From: Parapedobacter pyrenivorans_A
GTDB lineage: Bacteria; Bacteroidota; Bacteroidia; Sphingobacteriales; Sphingobacteriaceae
Length of the DNA: 64,000 nucleotides
Direction of reading: 5' to 3'
Assembly: GCF_041925275.1 (NCBI RefSeq)
Contig: NZ_JBHEUZ010000006.1
Span: forward strand, 124,001-188,000
Part shown: positions 52,073-63,200 of the stretch, in pieces
Numbering within the stretch: position 1 is the first letter of the stretch
Layout: each line of letters starts with the position of its first letter
Made by a program: the position numbers and the translations under genes
Notes under the pieces: generated by a model
Told to the model about the DNA's origin: nothing
The model's database searches: none
The model's input: only the letters and a program-made list of their open reading frames with translations

Positions 52073-53611
52073 TCACCGCTTCCTTTTGAACATGGCCGTC
52101 AATATCCCATTGGCGATTCTGGTCAATAACTTCGTGCCTTCCCGCGCCAGTGTGGTCGTTGCAGCTTTCTGTGCAGCTTCCAATGGCGTTTGCCGCGTAC
52201 TCCGCCGGGGTTTACTCTTCGCTTTTGCCGCAGCCTCTCGTTCTTCCCTCGCCGCGTACACTTGCGTTTTCTCCTCAAGCATTTCGGCCGCACTCCTACG
52301 GTTTACCGATTGGTGGTATTTAGTGTAAAAAGACGACGCTTTGACCAGCTGATCATAGGTTTGCGCATCCACCGGGCCCATTACCGCCCGTGGTGGTATC
52401 AAGTGGGTGGCTACTACCTCCGTAGGGATACCTTTGTCATTCAGCACGGTAATCAGCGCCTGCCCCGTTCCGAGTGAAGTGAGCACACGGTCAATTTCAT
52501 AAAACTCCGACCGTGGGTAGGTTTTCACCGTTTTGCGCAGTGCTTCGGCATCATTGGGAGTAAACGCCCGCAGTGCATGCTGCACACGGTTACCCAACTG
52601 CCCCAACACGCTTTCAGGGATATCGGTTGGCGCTTGGGTACAGAAGAACACACCCACACCTTTCGAACGGATAAGGCGAACAATCTGCTCCACCTGGGTG
52701 AGGAAGGCTTTCGGCGCGTCTTTAAAGAGCAAGTGCGCTTCTTCAAAAAAGAAGACCAGCTTTGGCTTGTCGAGGTCACCTACTTCGGGCAGATTTTTAA
52801 ACAATTGGGACAGTAGACTTAACAAGAAAGTGGAAAACAAAATAGGCTGATCCTGAATATCTGAAATATTGAGGAGACTGATGACTCCCTTGCCATCGAC
52901 CCGTCCGAACAGGTCGTCGATCTCAAATTCCTTCTCGCCGAAGATATCCGATACGCCCTGCTGCTCCAGTGCCACCAGTTTGCGTAATATCGTTCCCGAG
53001 GTACTTCCGCTTATGCGGCCATACGTATCTTTAATCTCATCGGCTCCCGGTCCGTCCGTCAGGTAGCTGAGCAACTTTTTCAGGTCGGCAAAATCCACCA
53101 GTGGCAGTTGGTTATCTTCTGCGTATTTGAATACCGCTGCCAACACGCCCGTTTGCGTATCGTTCAAATCCAGTATGCGGCCCAGCATCACCGGACCGAA
53201 ATCCTCCACCGTAAGCCGCATCGGATTGCCTACTTTCCCGCTGAGTGAAAAAAGTTCAACCGGAAATCCCGTTGGTTCAAACGGCCATTCCAATGCTTCG
53301 CCGCGCTCTACCAATGCTGGGTTCACTTCGCCCGGTTGGTGCAGCCCCGACAGGTCGCCTTTCACGTCCAGCAAAAAGACCGGCACTCCAGCATCCGACA
53401 ACTGCTCAGCAATCAGCTGCAAGGTGCGGGTCTTCCCCGTACCCGTAGCCCCCGCAATAAGGCCGTGCCTGTTCATCATCTTCAGCGGCAGGTTCACTTT
53501 GGCCGGGGCCAATATTTCCCCATCCAGCAGCCCTGCCCCCAAGAAAATAAAGGCGCCTTTCGGGTTATAGGAGGCGGATACTTTTTCGATGAACTTCGCT
53601 TGATTTCCCAT
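52073..53611 (-). CDS. HerA-like ATPase (DUF853 family)
   Basis: This 512-residue FtsK/HerA-type P-loop ATPase has Walker A GATGTGKT at residues 54-61, DVKGDLSGL after it, the Walker B LVFFFEEAHLLF and a sensor-like FCTQAPTDIP. The basic C-terminal tail has KSKPRRSTRQ. This stand-alone family (YjgR type) is found widely, but its substrate is not known. It differs from the archaeal HerA/NurA system, and no nuclease gene is nearby. The ATG at 53611 is clear. Confidence 0.88.
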   Translation of the reverse strand: MGNQAKFIEKVSASYNPKGAFIFLGAGLLDGEILAPAKVNLPLKMMNRHGLIAGATGTGKTRTLQLIAEQLSDAGVPVFLLDVKGDLSGLHQPGEVNPALVERGEALEWPFEPTGFPVELFSLSGKVGNPMRLTVEDFGPVMLGRILDLNDTQTGVLAAVFKYAEDNQLPLVDFADLKKLLSYLTDGPGADEIKDTYGRISGSTSGTILRKLVALEQQGVSDIFGEKEFEIDDLFGRVDGKGVISLLNISDIQDQPILFSTFLLSLLSQLFKNLPEVGDLDKPKLVFFFEEAHLLFKDAPKAFLTQVEQIVRLIRSKGVGVFFCTQAPTDIPESVLGQLGNRVQHALRAFTPNDAEALRKTVKTYPRSEFYEIDRVLTSLGTGQALITVLNDKGIPTEVVATHLIPPRAVMGPVDAQTYDQLVKASSFYTKYHQSVNRRSAAEMLEEKTQVYAAREEREAAAKAKSKPRRSTRQTPLEAAQKAATTTLAREGTKLLTRIANGILTAMFKRKR

Positions 53612-53682
53612 ATCGCATGTAACAAAAAGATGGCCGAAAGCTACATACTTCTGCGATGAAATGCAAACGGCGGCAGTGATAT

Positions 53683-54795
53683 TTAAGGTTGGGTGGTGGG
53701 CCCCATCACTTTCAATATGCCATCGCTATCAATCTCCATCTCGTCGATGAAAACCACCCGCTCGTCACCGGTCTTGGTTGTACGGCCATGGTATACGCAT
53801 AGCATCCTTCCATCCGGCATGAATAACACGCTATTGTGACCGGTACCCGTAACGTCTCCACCACTGGCTGTATTCTTCTCCAACACCGGGTTGTTGGCCG
53901 CCTTGGCATAGGGCCCCAACGGATTTGTCGCGGTGGCATAGCCAACGGCATAGTTCTCCCCGGCAAAGTGATTGGCCGAATACATCATGTAATAGGTATC
54001 GCCCCGCTTGAAGGTGAAAGACCCCTCGGTCCATCGGCGATTCACCTCGCGGCTGGTTACCGAGCGGCTTTCCCATTCCGCCTGTGCATTATCCATGTCC
54101 ACCGGCGGCCGCAAACACAGTACCGGCTCGCCGATCACTCCTGAAAAATCCGGCCGGAGCTCCACTCCATACACCCAGCTCTCCTCAATCTCATCATACC
54201 AACCCTTTTGCTTTGCCCAAGCAGCCACCTCGCTTTCTACGGGGTGTTTATAGCAGCAGCGCGAATAATACAGAAACATGCGGCCGTCTTCCGCAAAATA
54301 AACATTGGCATCAATAATCGGATAGCCGGGATCGAACAGCGGCCTATCATACATATCTATAAATGGGCCGGTCGGGTTATCAGCCACGGCTACGCCAATC
54401 TTGAAATTTTCCAACTCGTTGGTGGGGTTATCCTTCCATTGTGCGCTGTAGAACATATAAAATTTATCGTTATGCGCATACACTTCAGGCGCCCAGTATG
54501 CGCCGCCCCATGCAGCGGTAGAATCACTCCAACCGTTTTCATTGCCGGCATAATAGACCTGTCCTTCGGATTGCCAGTTCACCAGATCGGTAGAGGAATA
54601 AGCTGCAAAGCCGTTTTTAGCACCTCCTCCGGTACCGTACATGTAATACCGCGCACTGGCGTCATCATAAATCACATACGGATCTCCAAAGGCCACATCC
54701 AAGGGGTTGTTAGACGAGGTGGGGATTGTTTGCGCTTCCGCAACGTACGGCAGTGCTACAGTAAAAAGGACAGCAATAACGGTATTCAGATTCAT
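53683..54795 (-). CDS. Glycoside hydrolase family 43
   Basis: This 370-residue secreted enzyme (signal peptide ending near AEAQT, residue 22) has the five-bladed propeller of GH43. The catalytic residues can be placed: base D38 in FGDPYVIY, modulator D162 in IIDANVYF and acid E257 in WTEGSF. The family mainly removes arabinose, xylose or galactose side chains. It is the last gene of the utilisation locus, eight bases after the esterase. Which linkage it cuts is not known. Confidence 0.9.
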   Translation of the reverse strand: MNLNTVIAVLFTVALPYVAEAQTIPTSSNNPLDVAFGDPYVIYDDASARYYMYGTGGGAKNGFAAYSSTDLVNWQSEGQVYYAGNENGWSDSTAAWGGAYWAPEVYAHNDKFYMFYSAQWKDNPTNELENFKIGVAVADNPTGPFIDMYDRPLFDPGYPIIDANVYFAEDGRMFLYYSRCCYKHPVESEVAAWAKQKGWYDEIEESWVYGVELRPDFSGVIGEPVLCLRPPVDMDNAQAEWESRSVTSREVNRRWTEGSFTFKRGDTYYMMYSANHFAGENYAVGYATATNPLGPYAKAANNPVLEKNTASGGDVTGTGHNSVLFMPDGRMLCVYHGRTTKTGDERVVFIDEMEIDSDGILKVMGPTTQP

Positions 54796-54803
54796 CAGCT
54801 ATT

Positions 54804-55649
54804 TTATTTCGTTTTCTTTGTCAATTTGTCAACATAGTGGAGCAGGATATGGAAAGCCGGTGTGGCCATGGCACCATGGTCAAACCCATCCAGTTCGTAG
54901 AGGTGCACATCGTTATGCCCCACGAACTTCATCATCCGGTAGAAATAGGCATTTTCCTCATACCTACCCAGCATCTCCATCTCCCGATCGCCGGTGATAA
55001 GCACTAACGGTGGGGCATCCTTCCGCACATGGTATAGCGGTGCATACTCATCAACAATCGGTTGGGTATCCTTTATCCCCCGTTCGGCACGCACCGTCAT
55101 ATGCGTGATGGCATGGCCACTGAAATCGACAATACCCGCCAGTTTGTCTGCATCCTCACCGTGCTGCTGCAGCCACGATTTGTCCAGTCCGACCATGGCC
55201 ACCAAGTACCCGCCGGCCGAATGGCCGGAAACAATGATCTTCGTTGGGTCACCGCCGTAATCGGCAATGTGATTGAACGTCCAAGCGACGGCCGCCGCCG
55301 CATCGTCGATATAAGCCGGGGCCTTTGCTTTCGGGCTTAGCCGGTAGTTAACGGCCACCACGGCCAGTCCTTTTTCTTTCAATTCCTTGGGGATGAACTT
55401 CTCCCCTCCTGTAATGCCCCCGCCATGGAACCACACAACCGTGGGAAAGTCCTTCGTATTTTCGGGGTAGTATACATCCAACACACATCGCTCTTTTGCA
55501 TACGTATCATCAACATCATCGCCGCGATATCCAATATTTTCGACCAGTTGATAGGTTATCGAATTGGCGGCTCGCTGGGCATGTGCGGTAATCACGAATG
55601 CGATCAAGCACCAGCCTATCATTACATACTTCTTTCTATTGATGGTCAT
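54804..55649 (-). CDS. Secreted alpha/beta-hydrolase (esterase)
   Basis: This 281-residue hydrolase of the BD-FAE/lipase type has a signal peptide (cleavage near AHAQR, about residue 25), the oxyanion motif WFHGGGITGG, the nucleophile elbow GHSAGG, an Asp in ITGDRE and the His in DGFDHGAM. It probably removes acyl or feruloyl groups from the glycan degraded by this locus. The ATG at 55649 is chosen, as the upstream open frame to 55787 lacks a signal. It is coupled with GH43 (8-base gap). Confidence 0.85.
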   Translation of the reverse strand: MTINRKKYVMIGWCLIAFVITAHAQRAANSITYQLVENIGYRGDDVDDTYAKERCVLDVYYPENTKDFPTVVWFHGGGITGGEKFIPKELKEKGLAVVAVNYRLSPKAKAPAYIDDAAAAVAWTFNHIADYGGDPTKIIVSGHSAGGYLVAMVGLDKSWLQQHGEDADKLAGIVDFSGHAITHMTVRAERGIKDTQPIVDEYAPLYHVRKDAPPLVLITGDREMEMLGRYEENAYFYRMMKFVGHNDVHLYELDGFDHGAMATPAFHILLHYVDKLTKKTK

Positions 55650-55729
55650 TTCAAAAACCTGTTTGTTAATAGTGGAGCCAAGCCGCATCCACGTCGCTAA
55701 AAATACATAATGCCAATGGAAATGAAAAA

Positions 55730-57124
55730 TCACTTCCTCGCCGGATCTGCCCTTTCCGGTGTCAGCTCTGGCAAATATGCCCGCCACGTATAAAGTTTGG
55801 TCCGCAATTCATCCACGATATCAGGGTGTGATTCAGCAATATTGGTAGTTTCGTGCCGGTCATTTTCCATATCGTACAGCTCCTCGTTACCACGTTGGTA
55901 ATCCATAAGCAATTTCCACTTGCCCGAGCGGATGGCCAGGTTCGGACTCCGGTCGCGCCCTTTTGGGTAATTGAATGCATATTCGTTCCGGCCGTACTCC
56001 CAATACATATCCTTTTTCCGTGGTGCCGGATGTCCCGTAAGCACCTGCGCCCGGTTTTCGCCATCGCCTTTGTAATTGGCCGGCAATGTACCCGAAGCAA
56101 TCGACGAAAGGGTTGGAAACAGGTCGGTTGCATTCAGCACCGATACGCTATCCGTAACGCCCGCAGGAACATACGCCGGCCACCTCACGATAAACGGCAT
56201 GCGGATACCGCCTTCGTAAAGCGATAGCTTTGTGCCCCGGAATCCGCCAGACCTGCTGCCTTTGAAGCTTGGCAAAGGCCCATTGTCACTGGTGAAGATG
56301 ATCAGCGTATTTTCCGCGATACCCAGTTCGTCCAGCCCATCCAGTAACCTACCCATCTGCTTATCAAACTCGGCAAGGACCAATTTGAAAGCCGCCTCCT
56401 CGTTGGGGTCCATCGGAAACTTCCCCGCGTGGCGGCGATTTTCTTCCGGTACCCAGGGCGTATGCATATCGTCGGGCCAGAGATTGACGAAGCATGGCGT
56501 CCCTTCGTGGCGGTGCAAGAAATCGAGCGTTTTATCGACAAAATAGGCTGTCCGATCCCACCGCTGTACACTGTCCACATCAGACCATATCCAGTCCGTT
56601 GCGGTCAGTGCCGAGTCGGGTTCGGGGCTTTCATACGTGCTGGCATGCTCGTCGAAACCGTACAGCTTGAACCCCGGTGCATTCTGGATGTCGCGTCCAC
56701 CGCCCATGTGCCATTTACCGAAATGACCGGTGGCGTACCCGGCAGCTTTCAGCACCTTAGCGATGGATGGGGCATGTACGTTCAGGTAGTTGGCCTGTTC
56801 GGCCCGACCGTTACTGCGTCGGTCGTTCAGGAACGTGGTGAAATTCCATTCGGCCGGAAACATACCCGTTAGCAGCCCCGTACGCGAGGGGCTGCAAATC
56901 GGGGACGCACTGTAGTATTGGGTAAATCTGGTCCCCTCCGCGGCAAGCCGATCCAGCTGTGGCGTGGGGACAAAATCGCCACCGAACGCACCGATATCAC
57001 TGAAACCCATATCGTCGGTGAGAATCACAATGATATTCGGTGGCTCTTGGCCAACGGCGGTAACGTTATGTGCCAATAGACCCAACACCAATACCACGCG
57101 GATAATCGACTTGATGGTTCTCAT
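55730..57124 (-). CDS. Sulfatase (S1 family, arylsulfatase A-like)
   Basis: This 464-residue secreted sulfatase has an ordinary signal peptide (residues 1-26). Metal ligands are D37/D38 in LTDDMGFSD, and the formylglycine motif is C77-S-P-S-R81 (PICSPSRTGLLTG), followed by GHFGKWHMGG and FTSDNGPLPS. The sequence is closer to N-acetylgalactosamine-6-sulfatase-like enzymes than to the iduronate type. The ATG at 57124 is used, not the TTG at 57136. It lies between the iduronate-type sulfatase and the esterase in the same operon. Confidence 0.92.
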   Translation of the reverse strand: MRTIKSIIRVVLVLGLLAHNVTAVGQEPPNIIVILTDDMGFSDIGAFGGDFVPTPQLDRLAAEGTRFTQYYSASPICSPSRTGLLTGMFPAEWNFTTFLNDRRSNGRAEQANYLNVHAPSIAKVLKAAGYATGHFGKWHMGGGRDIQNAPGFKLYGFDEHASTYESPEPDSALTATDWIWSDVDSVQRWDRTAYFVDKTLDFLHRHEGTPCFVNLWPDDMHTPWVPEENRRHAGKFPMDPNEEAAFKLVLAEFDKQMGRLLDGLDELGIAENTLIIFTSDNGPLPSFKGSRSGGFRGTKLSLYEGGIRMPFIVRWPAYVPAGVTDSVSVLNATDLFPTLSSIASGTLPANYKGDGENRAQVLTGHPAPRKKDMYWEYGRNEYAFNYPKGRDRSPNLAIRSGKWKLLMDYQRGNEELYDMENDRHETTNIAESHPDIVDELRTKLYTWRAYLPELTPERADPARK

Positions 57125-57165
57125 AATTCCTTGCAATATAAGAGAAATTAGCGCATATGTGGTGA

Positions 57166-58701
57166 TTATTGCTTGCTTTCGGGCTGCGGAGCTGCTGCCG
57201 CGGGTTGTTGTGCCAGCAACGCTCGCAAGGTGTCACGCACGGCGGGCTGTTCATCGGCAATGTTCTTTACCTCCATATACCCATCTTGATAGTCGTACAA
57301 CTCATATTCCGCTGGTCCGGTACCATCGCCTATTTCCTTCCATTCCACCAGCCGGTAACGGTCAGTCCGGATGGCCCTACCCATCCGGCCACCCCTCGGG
57401 AAGGCGTGGTAGGCGTGGTCACGGATACGTGTTTCCGGATCATTCAATACTGGCACCATGCTGAGGCCATCAAACGGCTGCTGTGCCTGTGGCACCGGTA
57501 ATCCCGCCAATTCGACCAGCGTAGGGTAGATATCTACCGTTTCTGTAAGCTGTGCTGTATGCGAGCCGGGATGGCTGACACCCGGTGCGGAAATAATCAA
57601 CGGAATACGGTTGGCCAACTCATAATTCACGTGTTTCGTCCACATACCCATCTCGCCGAGCATGTAGCCATGATCGCCCCATAATACCACAATGGTATTT
57701 TCATCGAGGTCTAGTGCTGCCAACTCGTTCAGCACGGTCCCGATCTGGTTGTCTACATAACTCACCGCGGCATAGTAACCGTGAATCAGCTTCCGGGCGA
57801 GGCTGTCGGGAAACGGCGCTGCCGTTACCTCGGTAGGAACGGGAATGTACTGATCGATCTCGGTCCCATATTTTACGGCATAGGGCGGAGCCCCCTCGGG
57901 CCGGGTGGTAACGGTGGGCATGGGCAGCTTGCTTTCATCGTATAGGTCCCAATACTTCTGCGGCACCGAAAACGGCAGGTGTGGCCGGGCGAACCCTACC
58001 GCCAGGAAAAACGGCTGGTCGGGTTCCGATTTCAATGCGCGTAGCCGCTCCACTGCCCGGTTGGCAACACGACCGTCGGCATAGGCATCATCGGCCACGT
58101 CTGGCGATTCCCACGCCAGCCCACGGGGCAATCCTCGGGCACTTTGATTCGAGAAGAGTGCCTCTTCACGCGTAAATCCGTCTTTCTTACTGGCCGGATC
58201 GACGTACTCGATGACCAGGTCCTTATGGTGCGGCACGCTCCACGACAACGAATCGCCATGCGTGCCATGCCCAAAGTGAAACACCTTTCCCATCGACTCA
58301 GTATGGTAACCGTGTTGTTTGAAATATTGGGGCAACGTTACCGCATCGGGGTAATAGTCGCGGAAATTACGGCCGAAATGATAGATCCCTGATGACGTGG
58401 AGCGGCTACCCAACAGCAGATTGAACCGTGAAGGGGCACATACTGCCTGGTTGGAATATGCCCGTTCAAACAGCAGGCCGCCCGCTGCAAGTTTATCCAA
58501 ATGGGGGGTAATGGCCGCCGTATCTCCGTAGGCGCCAATTGCCGGACGGAGGTCGTCAACAAGGATCAATAAAACATTTGGTTGCGCCGGCTTGTCGGCC
58601 GTTGTACAGGAACCACCAACCAATACCGAAAAGCTTGCGGCACACCATAAAAGTAGCCTCCACCGCGCGATGTGCCTTTGATTGTTTTTTACACGCATCA
58701 T
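57166..58701 (-). CDS. Sulfatase, iduronate-2-sulfatase-like, lipoprotein
   Basis: This 511-residue sulfatase has a lipobox ending at C32 (VLVGGSC). The active site has VDDLRPAIGAYG (D49/D50) and the formylglycine motif C88-A-P-S-R92, then TLPQYFKQHGYHTESMGKVFH, the pattern of iduronate-2-sulfatases. The C-terminal HAFPRGGRMGRAIRTDRYRL is family-typical. Substrate preference among 2-sulfated uronates or other sugars is open. It starts 36 bases after susD and precedes the second sulfatase. Confidence 0.92.
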   Translation of the reverse strand: MMRVKNNQRHIARWRLLLWCAASFSVLVGGSCTTADKPAQPNVLLILVDDLRPAIGAYGDTAAITPHLDKLAAGGLLFERAYSNQAVCAPSRFNLLLGSRSTSSGIYHFGRNFRDYYPDAVTLPQYFKQHGYHTESMGKVFHFGHGTHGDSLSWSVPHHKDLVIEYVDPASKKDGFTREEALFSNQSARGLPRGLAWESPDVADDAYADGRVANRAVERLRALKSEPDQPFFLAVGFARPHLPFSVPQKYWDLYDESKLPMPTVTTRPEGAPPYAVKYGTEIDQYIPVPTEVTAAPFPDSLARKLIHGYYAAVSYVDNQIGTVLNELAALDLDENTIVVLWGDHGYMLGEMGMWTKHVNYELANRIPLIISAPGVSHPGSHTAQLTETVDIYPTLVELAGLPVPQAQQPFDGLSMVPVLNDPETRIRDHAYHAFPRGGRMGRAIRTDRYRLVEWKEIGDGTGPAEYELYDYQDGYMEVKNIADEQPAVRDTLRALLAQQPAAAAPQPESKQ

Positions 58702-58737
58702 TATCTATTATCGTTAACGTTATATGTAAACCACTTT

Positions 58738-60231
58738 TCATTCACCGTCCGTGCGGTCTAATGAAGGATCGGCATCCCTCGCTGCCTGCGGTATCGGGAA
58801 CCGGATATGTGTTTCGTTTGCATTCGTTTTTCCGCGGGCGTGGGCCGAAGACACAAATCTACCGAAACGGATCAAGTCTTCTCTGCGTATGCCCGATTCG
58901 GCGTAAAACTCCCACGCCCGTTCATTGAGCAAGTGGTTACGAAACGCCTGCAAGTCGGGGAAATCAGCTAATGAAACCGCATCTTCACCAACAAGGCCGG
59001 CCCGCGCCCGTATTTGATTGACGAGATCAACCGCCTCTTGGCTTGGCCATTGCCGCTCAGCGAGTGCCTCTGATTTGGCCAAGAGGATATCCGCATAGCG
59101 TATTTCCGGCAAATCATTACCATGGTCATTTACAATGGCGTTCGGATCGGGCCTAAACTTGATGGACCGTGTATTGTTACCGTTCAGCAAGGATATGGTT
59201 TGCCCGGCACCGTTGACATAGCTGGTCATGATCAGGTTCTTCCGGATATCATCTTCATCAAATGATTGGTAGAAACTGTCGTACAGTCGGTACTGTGCCG
59301 CCCAATTCTGCCAACCACTTTGAAATACTAATCCCATTTGCGGACTCTGCTGAAAACCCGGAGGGAGTGCCCCATTGATGTATTCATTGCCCCCATCCTG
59401 TGGCGATTGCGGGTACACTAAAATAAACTCGCTGTTTTGCTCATTCTCGACCCTGAATAGTTGTTCGTATTCCGGGTATAGTTGGTATTTACCAAGCGCA
59501 ATGACATCATCCGCGGCCGCGATTGCTTTTTCCCATTGTTTCGTATTAAGGTAGAATTTACAGAGCAAAGCGAATGCCGCGCCCCGATTCGGCCGGCCAT
59601 AGTTTGCTTCCTCACCGGGCAGTGGTAGTGTTTCCGTGACCGATTGCAGCTCGCCTTCAATAAATGTTTGCATCGCTGCCTCCGTAGCCTTTCCCAGCTC
59701 CAGCGGATCGTCGCTTGACGTACGGAGGGGTACAGGTCCAAACCAGCCGTACAACTTAGCGTATGCCAAAGCCCGCATAAAACGGGCTTCCGCCATATAG
59801 GTTGCTTTTTTCGACGCATCGTAGTCACCCCGATCGATATTTTCCAATAGCAGGTTCGCATTTCGGATAGCGCGATACGGCCGCAGCCAAAGGATATTGT
59901 TAAACCAGGGCAAAGAGGCATCCCAGGTAAAATTGATCATTTGCGTTGCTATGAGGTTTTCACCGCCACCCGTTTCCCACTCAATATCCGTGCACCAGTT
60001 TTCCAGGTTCATACGCGACTTCCCATCCCACCCCCGCATAAACAGCTCGCCAAACGTTGCGTTCAGCAGCGAGTTTACACCGGCCTCGGTAGCCAACAGG
60101 GTTTGCGGATCCATTTCAGAATATACCGGTTCATCGAGGTATTTTTCGCAACTTGCCGTGCCAAACACCAAAGCTACCATACCAACCAAGTACCGCAGGC
60201 GCCGTGTTACTAAGCTATAATTTACTTTCAT
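58738..60231 (-). CDS. SusD/RagB-type surface glycan-binding lipoprotein
   Basis: This 497-residue SusD homologue has a lipobox ending at C28 (FGTASCEKYLDEP). The TPR-rich body contains AEARFMRALAYAKLYGWFGPVPL and the RYADILLAKSEALAE segment, and the C-terminal RAGLVGEDAV and NERAWEFYAESGIRREDLIRFG are standard. It captures oligosaccharide on the cell surface and works with SusC, encoded 18 bases upstream. The ligand is unknown. Confidence 0.95.
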   Translation of the reverse strand: MKVNYSLVTRRLRYLVGMVALVFGTASCEKYLDEPVYSEMDPQTLLATEAGVNSLLNATFGELFMRGWDGKSRMNLENWCTDIEWETGGGENLIATQMINFTWDASLPWFNNILWLRPYRAIRNANLLLENIDRGDYDASKKATYMAEARFMRALAYAKLYGWFGPVPLRTSSDDPLELGKATEAAMQTFIEGELQSVTETLPLPGEEANYGRPNRGAAFALLCKFYLNTKQWEKAIAAADDVIALGKYQLYPEYEQLFRVENEQNSEFILVYPQSPQDGGNEYINGALPPGFQQSPQMGLVFQSGWQNWAAQYRLYDSFYQSFDEDDIRKNLIMTSYVNGAGQTISLLNGNNTRSIKFRPDPNAIVNDHGNDLPEIRYADILLAKSEALAERQWPSQEAVDLVNQIRARAGLVGEDAVSLADFPDLQAFRNHLLNERAWEFYAESGIRREDLIRFGRFVSSAHARGKTNANETHIRFPIPQAARDADPSLDRTDGE

Positions 60232-60249
60232 GACTTTTCTAATAAATGG

Positions 60250-63200
60250 TTAAAAATCGGCCGTCAGCCCAATCATCCATGTTCTCGCGAGCGGATACGC
60301 ATTATAATCAATGCGATTGAACGCACCACCGTTCGGATTAATCGAAGGATCGAAACCGGAATAATCGGTAAAGGTTGCCACGTTTTCTACGGAAAAACGT
60401 ACACCCACATTCTTGAGGTACTGCCAACCGGGCGAAAACTGATACGAGAGCGAAATGTTACGGATGCGGACGTACGACGCGTCTTCCACCGTAAAACTGT
60501 TCACTCGCTTGTCGCCCTGACCACCCGGATTAACGAACGAAGGGTAACGGTTGGACGGATTCTCGGGTGTCCACCTGTTCAAATAAGGCTCCGCATACTT
60601 GTTTCTCCTGAAACTAACCGGGAAATAGGATTCCGCGAGGTTATTATTTAACATTTTCGCTCCTGAAACACCATCCAGAAAAATCGAAAGTTCAAACCCT
60701 TTATATGAAAGTTGATTTCCTACAGACCACGTCAAATTGGGAAACGAATTGCCCAGCAACACACGATCGTCACCATTCACGGTGCCATCTCCGTTAACAT
60801 CACGGTACTTGATGTCACCGGGTTCGACTGCGTCACGCGTCACTGAAAAATCATCACTTTCTTGCCAAATCCCATCAATTGCCCATCCATAAAACGAAAA
60901 CAGCGGCGAACCGGGGCGCAGAATAAAGACACCGCTGGTTTGGCCGGCACCACCCGAGATAATGGGATTGTCCTGCCCGATGTCGAGCACCTCATTGGCC
61001 AGCGTTGCGAGGTTCACTTGCGTACTCCACTTCAGTGCGCCCGTCAGGTTGTCGCTATTCACTGCAAATTCCCATCCCCTGTTGCGTATACTCCCAACAT
61101 TTGACAACCGGGTTGAATACCCCGTGGATGAAGGGATGGGTAAGGCGAACAGCATATTGAACGTGGTTTTCGTAAAGTAATCAATGCTTCCGGAAATCCG
61201 TCCGTTCAAGAACCCCAGGTCTATCCCAGCATTCAACTGCTCGGTTGTTTCCCATTTCAAATCAGGGTTCGGATACCGGGCCGGGTCTGTGCCTACATTG
61301 AGCTGATCGTCCAAAATGGCCGATGGCCCTTTACCGAACGTCGTTAAAGCACTGTAATTCCCGATGTCTTGGTTGCCGGTTTGCCCCCAGCTAAAACGGG
61401 GTTTCAACTCGGAAAACAGGGAAATATCTTGCATGAACTCCTCTTCCATCAGCTTCCACCCCAGCGCAAACGACGGGAAATAGCCGAATCGGTTATTGAT
61501 GCCAAAGCGCGACGAACCGTCGGCCCGTACCGAGGCTGTAATAAGGTATTTGTTATTCAACTCGTAGTTTACCCGCCCGAGATATGAAAGGAGCCGGTTG
61601 GCTGCCCGGCCCGTACCTATCCGATAGGTTTCCTGTTCGCCTAAGCCAATGTTGTCCGTTCCGGTGACATCCGACGGGAAGCCGGTGGCGTCCTGAAAGG
61701 AAGACGAGTATACAAAGCGCTGGGTTGTAGCACCTCCCATCACATTCAGGTAATGGTTATCCCACCTTCGATCATAGGTTAGCGTTCCTTCAAACAAGTA
61801 GTTGCTCTGCATACCATTGATGACGGATGCACTACCTCCGGCTGCCATAGCGCGCCGGGTCTTTTGCCCTACGTAGACATCCCGGCGTTGGGTATTGATA
61901 TCGCCGCCGATATTGACCTTCGCGGTCAGATAAGGAGTGATTTTATACTGCGCATAAGCCGTGCCGAACGTCCGGTAACCGTTGGATGTAGCCAATGCTT
62001 CATTGACCAATGACATGGGATTGTCCATGTCTAAGAACGGTGACAATTGGTAGCTGCCGTCGCTATTGTATATAGGAAGTGTCGGATCGAAATTGAGTGC
62101 CGTATACATGGCCCCCGATTGGGCGTTAATACCGAAGCCCGAAGGCACCTGTTCGTTATGTGCGTAGCTCACGTTCAAAGCTGTCCCCACTTCGAGACGG
62201 TCGGTAATGTTAGCACTGATGTTGAGCTTTGCTGCATACCGGCTAAACGTAGTGTTTTTCAACACCCCCCCTTGGTCGAACGCATTCAAGGCGAGGTAAT
62301 AGCGATTTTGCGCGCTTCCACCACTGAAAGCCAGGCTATGGTTTTGTATGGGCGCATGATTGTCGAACACGAGGTTTTGCCAATCCGTACCGGACGCATT
62401 GACATCCGCAACCCGATCGGACTCGGGTGAAGCTCCGGCATCTATTAACCCGTTGATGACATCGATGTATTCTGCCGTCGTGAGCAAATCAACGGTGTTC
62501 GCTACACGCTGCTGGCCATACGACCCGCTGTAAGACACGGTAGTACGGCCTGCCTTCCCCTTTTTCGTGGTTACCATAATGACGCCATTCGCTCCCCTCG
62601 ATCCATAAATAGCGGTAGCCGAAGCGTCTTTGAGGATCTCAATCGATTCGATATCTTCGGGATTGATACCTGCTAAGGGATTTCGTGGCGACGGGGATGA
62701 GTCGAAATTGGCTCCACCGCCCCCTGCTACCGGCGAATTATCAATAGGCAACCCGTCGATGACGTATAACGGGCTCGTTCCGGCGTTGACAGAACTAGCT
62801 CCCCGGATACGTACCGCAACGCCTCCACCCGGCTCACCACTGCTTTGGACAAACTGCACGCCGGCCGCCTTTCCGGCGATCAATTGGTCGAACGTCGCAT
62901 TAGTCCCCTTATTGAAATCCTCGGCACGGATGGAACTCACCGCCCCGGTAATGTCGCTTTTCCGTTGGGTACCATACCCGACCACAACCACTTCGCTCAG
63001 GTCGGCCACAGTGGGGTTCATCGCTATAGAAGTCAAATCGGCGGATGCTGCGAGCTCACGGGTTTCGTAACCGACGAACGAAATCACCAACACGGCGTTT
63101 CGCTCCACATTATTGAGCGAAAATCGCCCATCGCTCGCCGTACTGGTTTCGTGCGGCAATCCTTTTATCCGCACCGCGGCGCCTTGCAACGGATTACCCT

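Noticed and set aside
52073..53611. HerA-type defence system
   Set aside because: The ATPase is of the stand-alone DUF853 type, and the adjacent genes (nucleotidyltransferase, GH43) show no nuclease or Sir2 partner.
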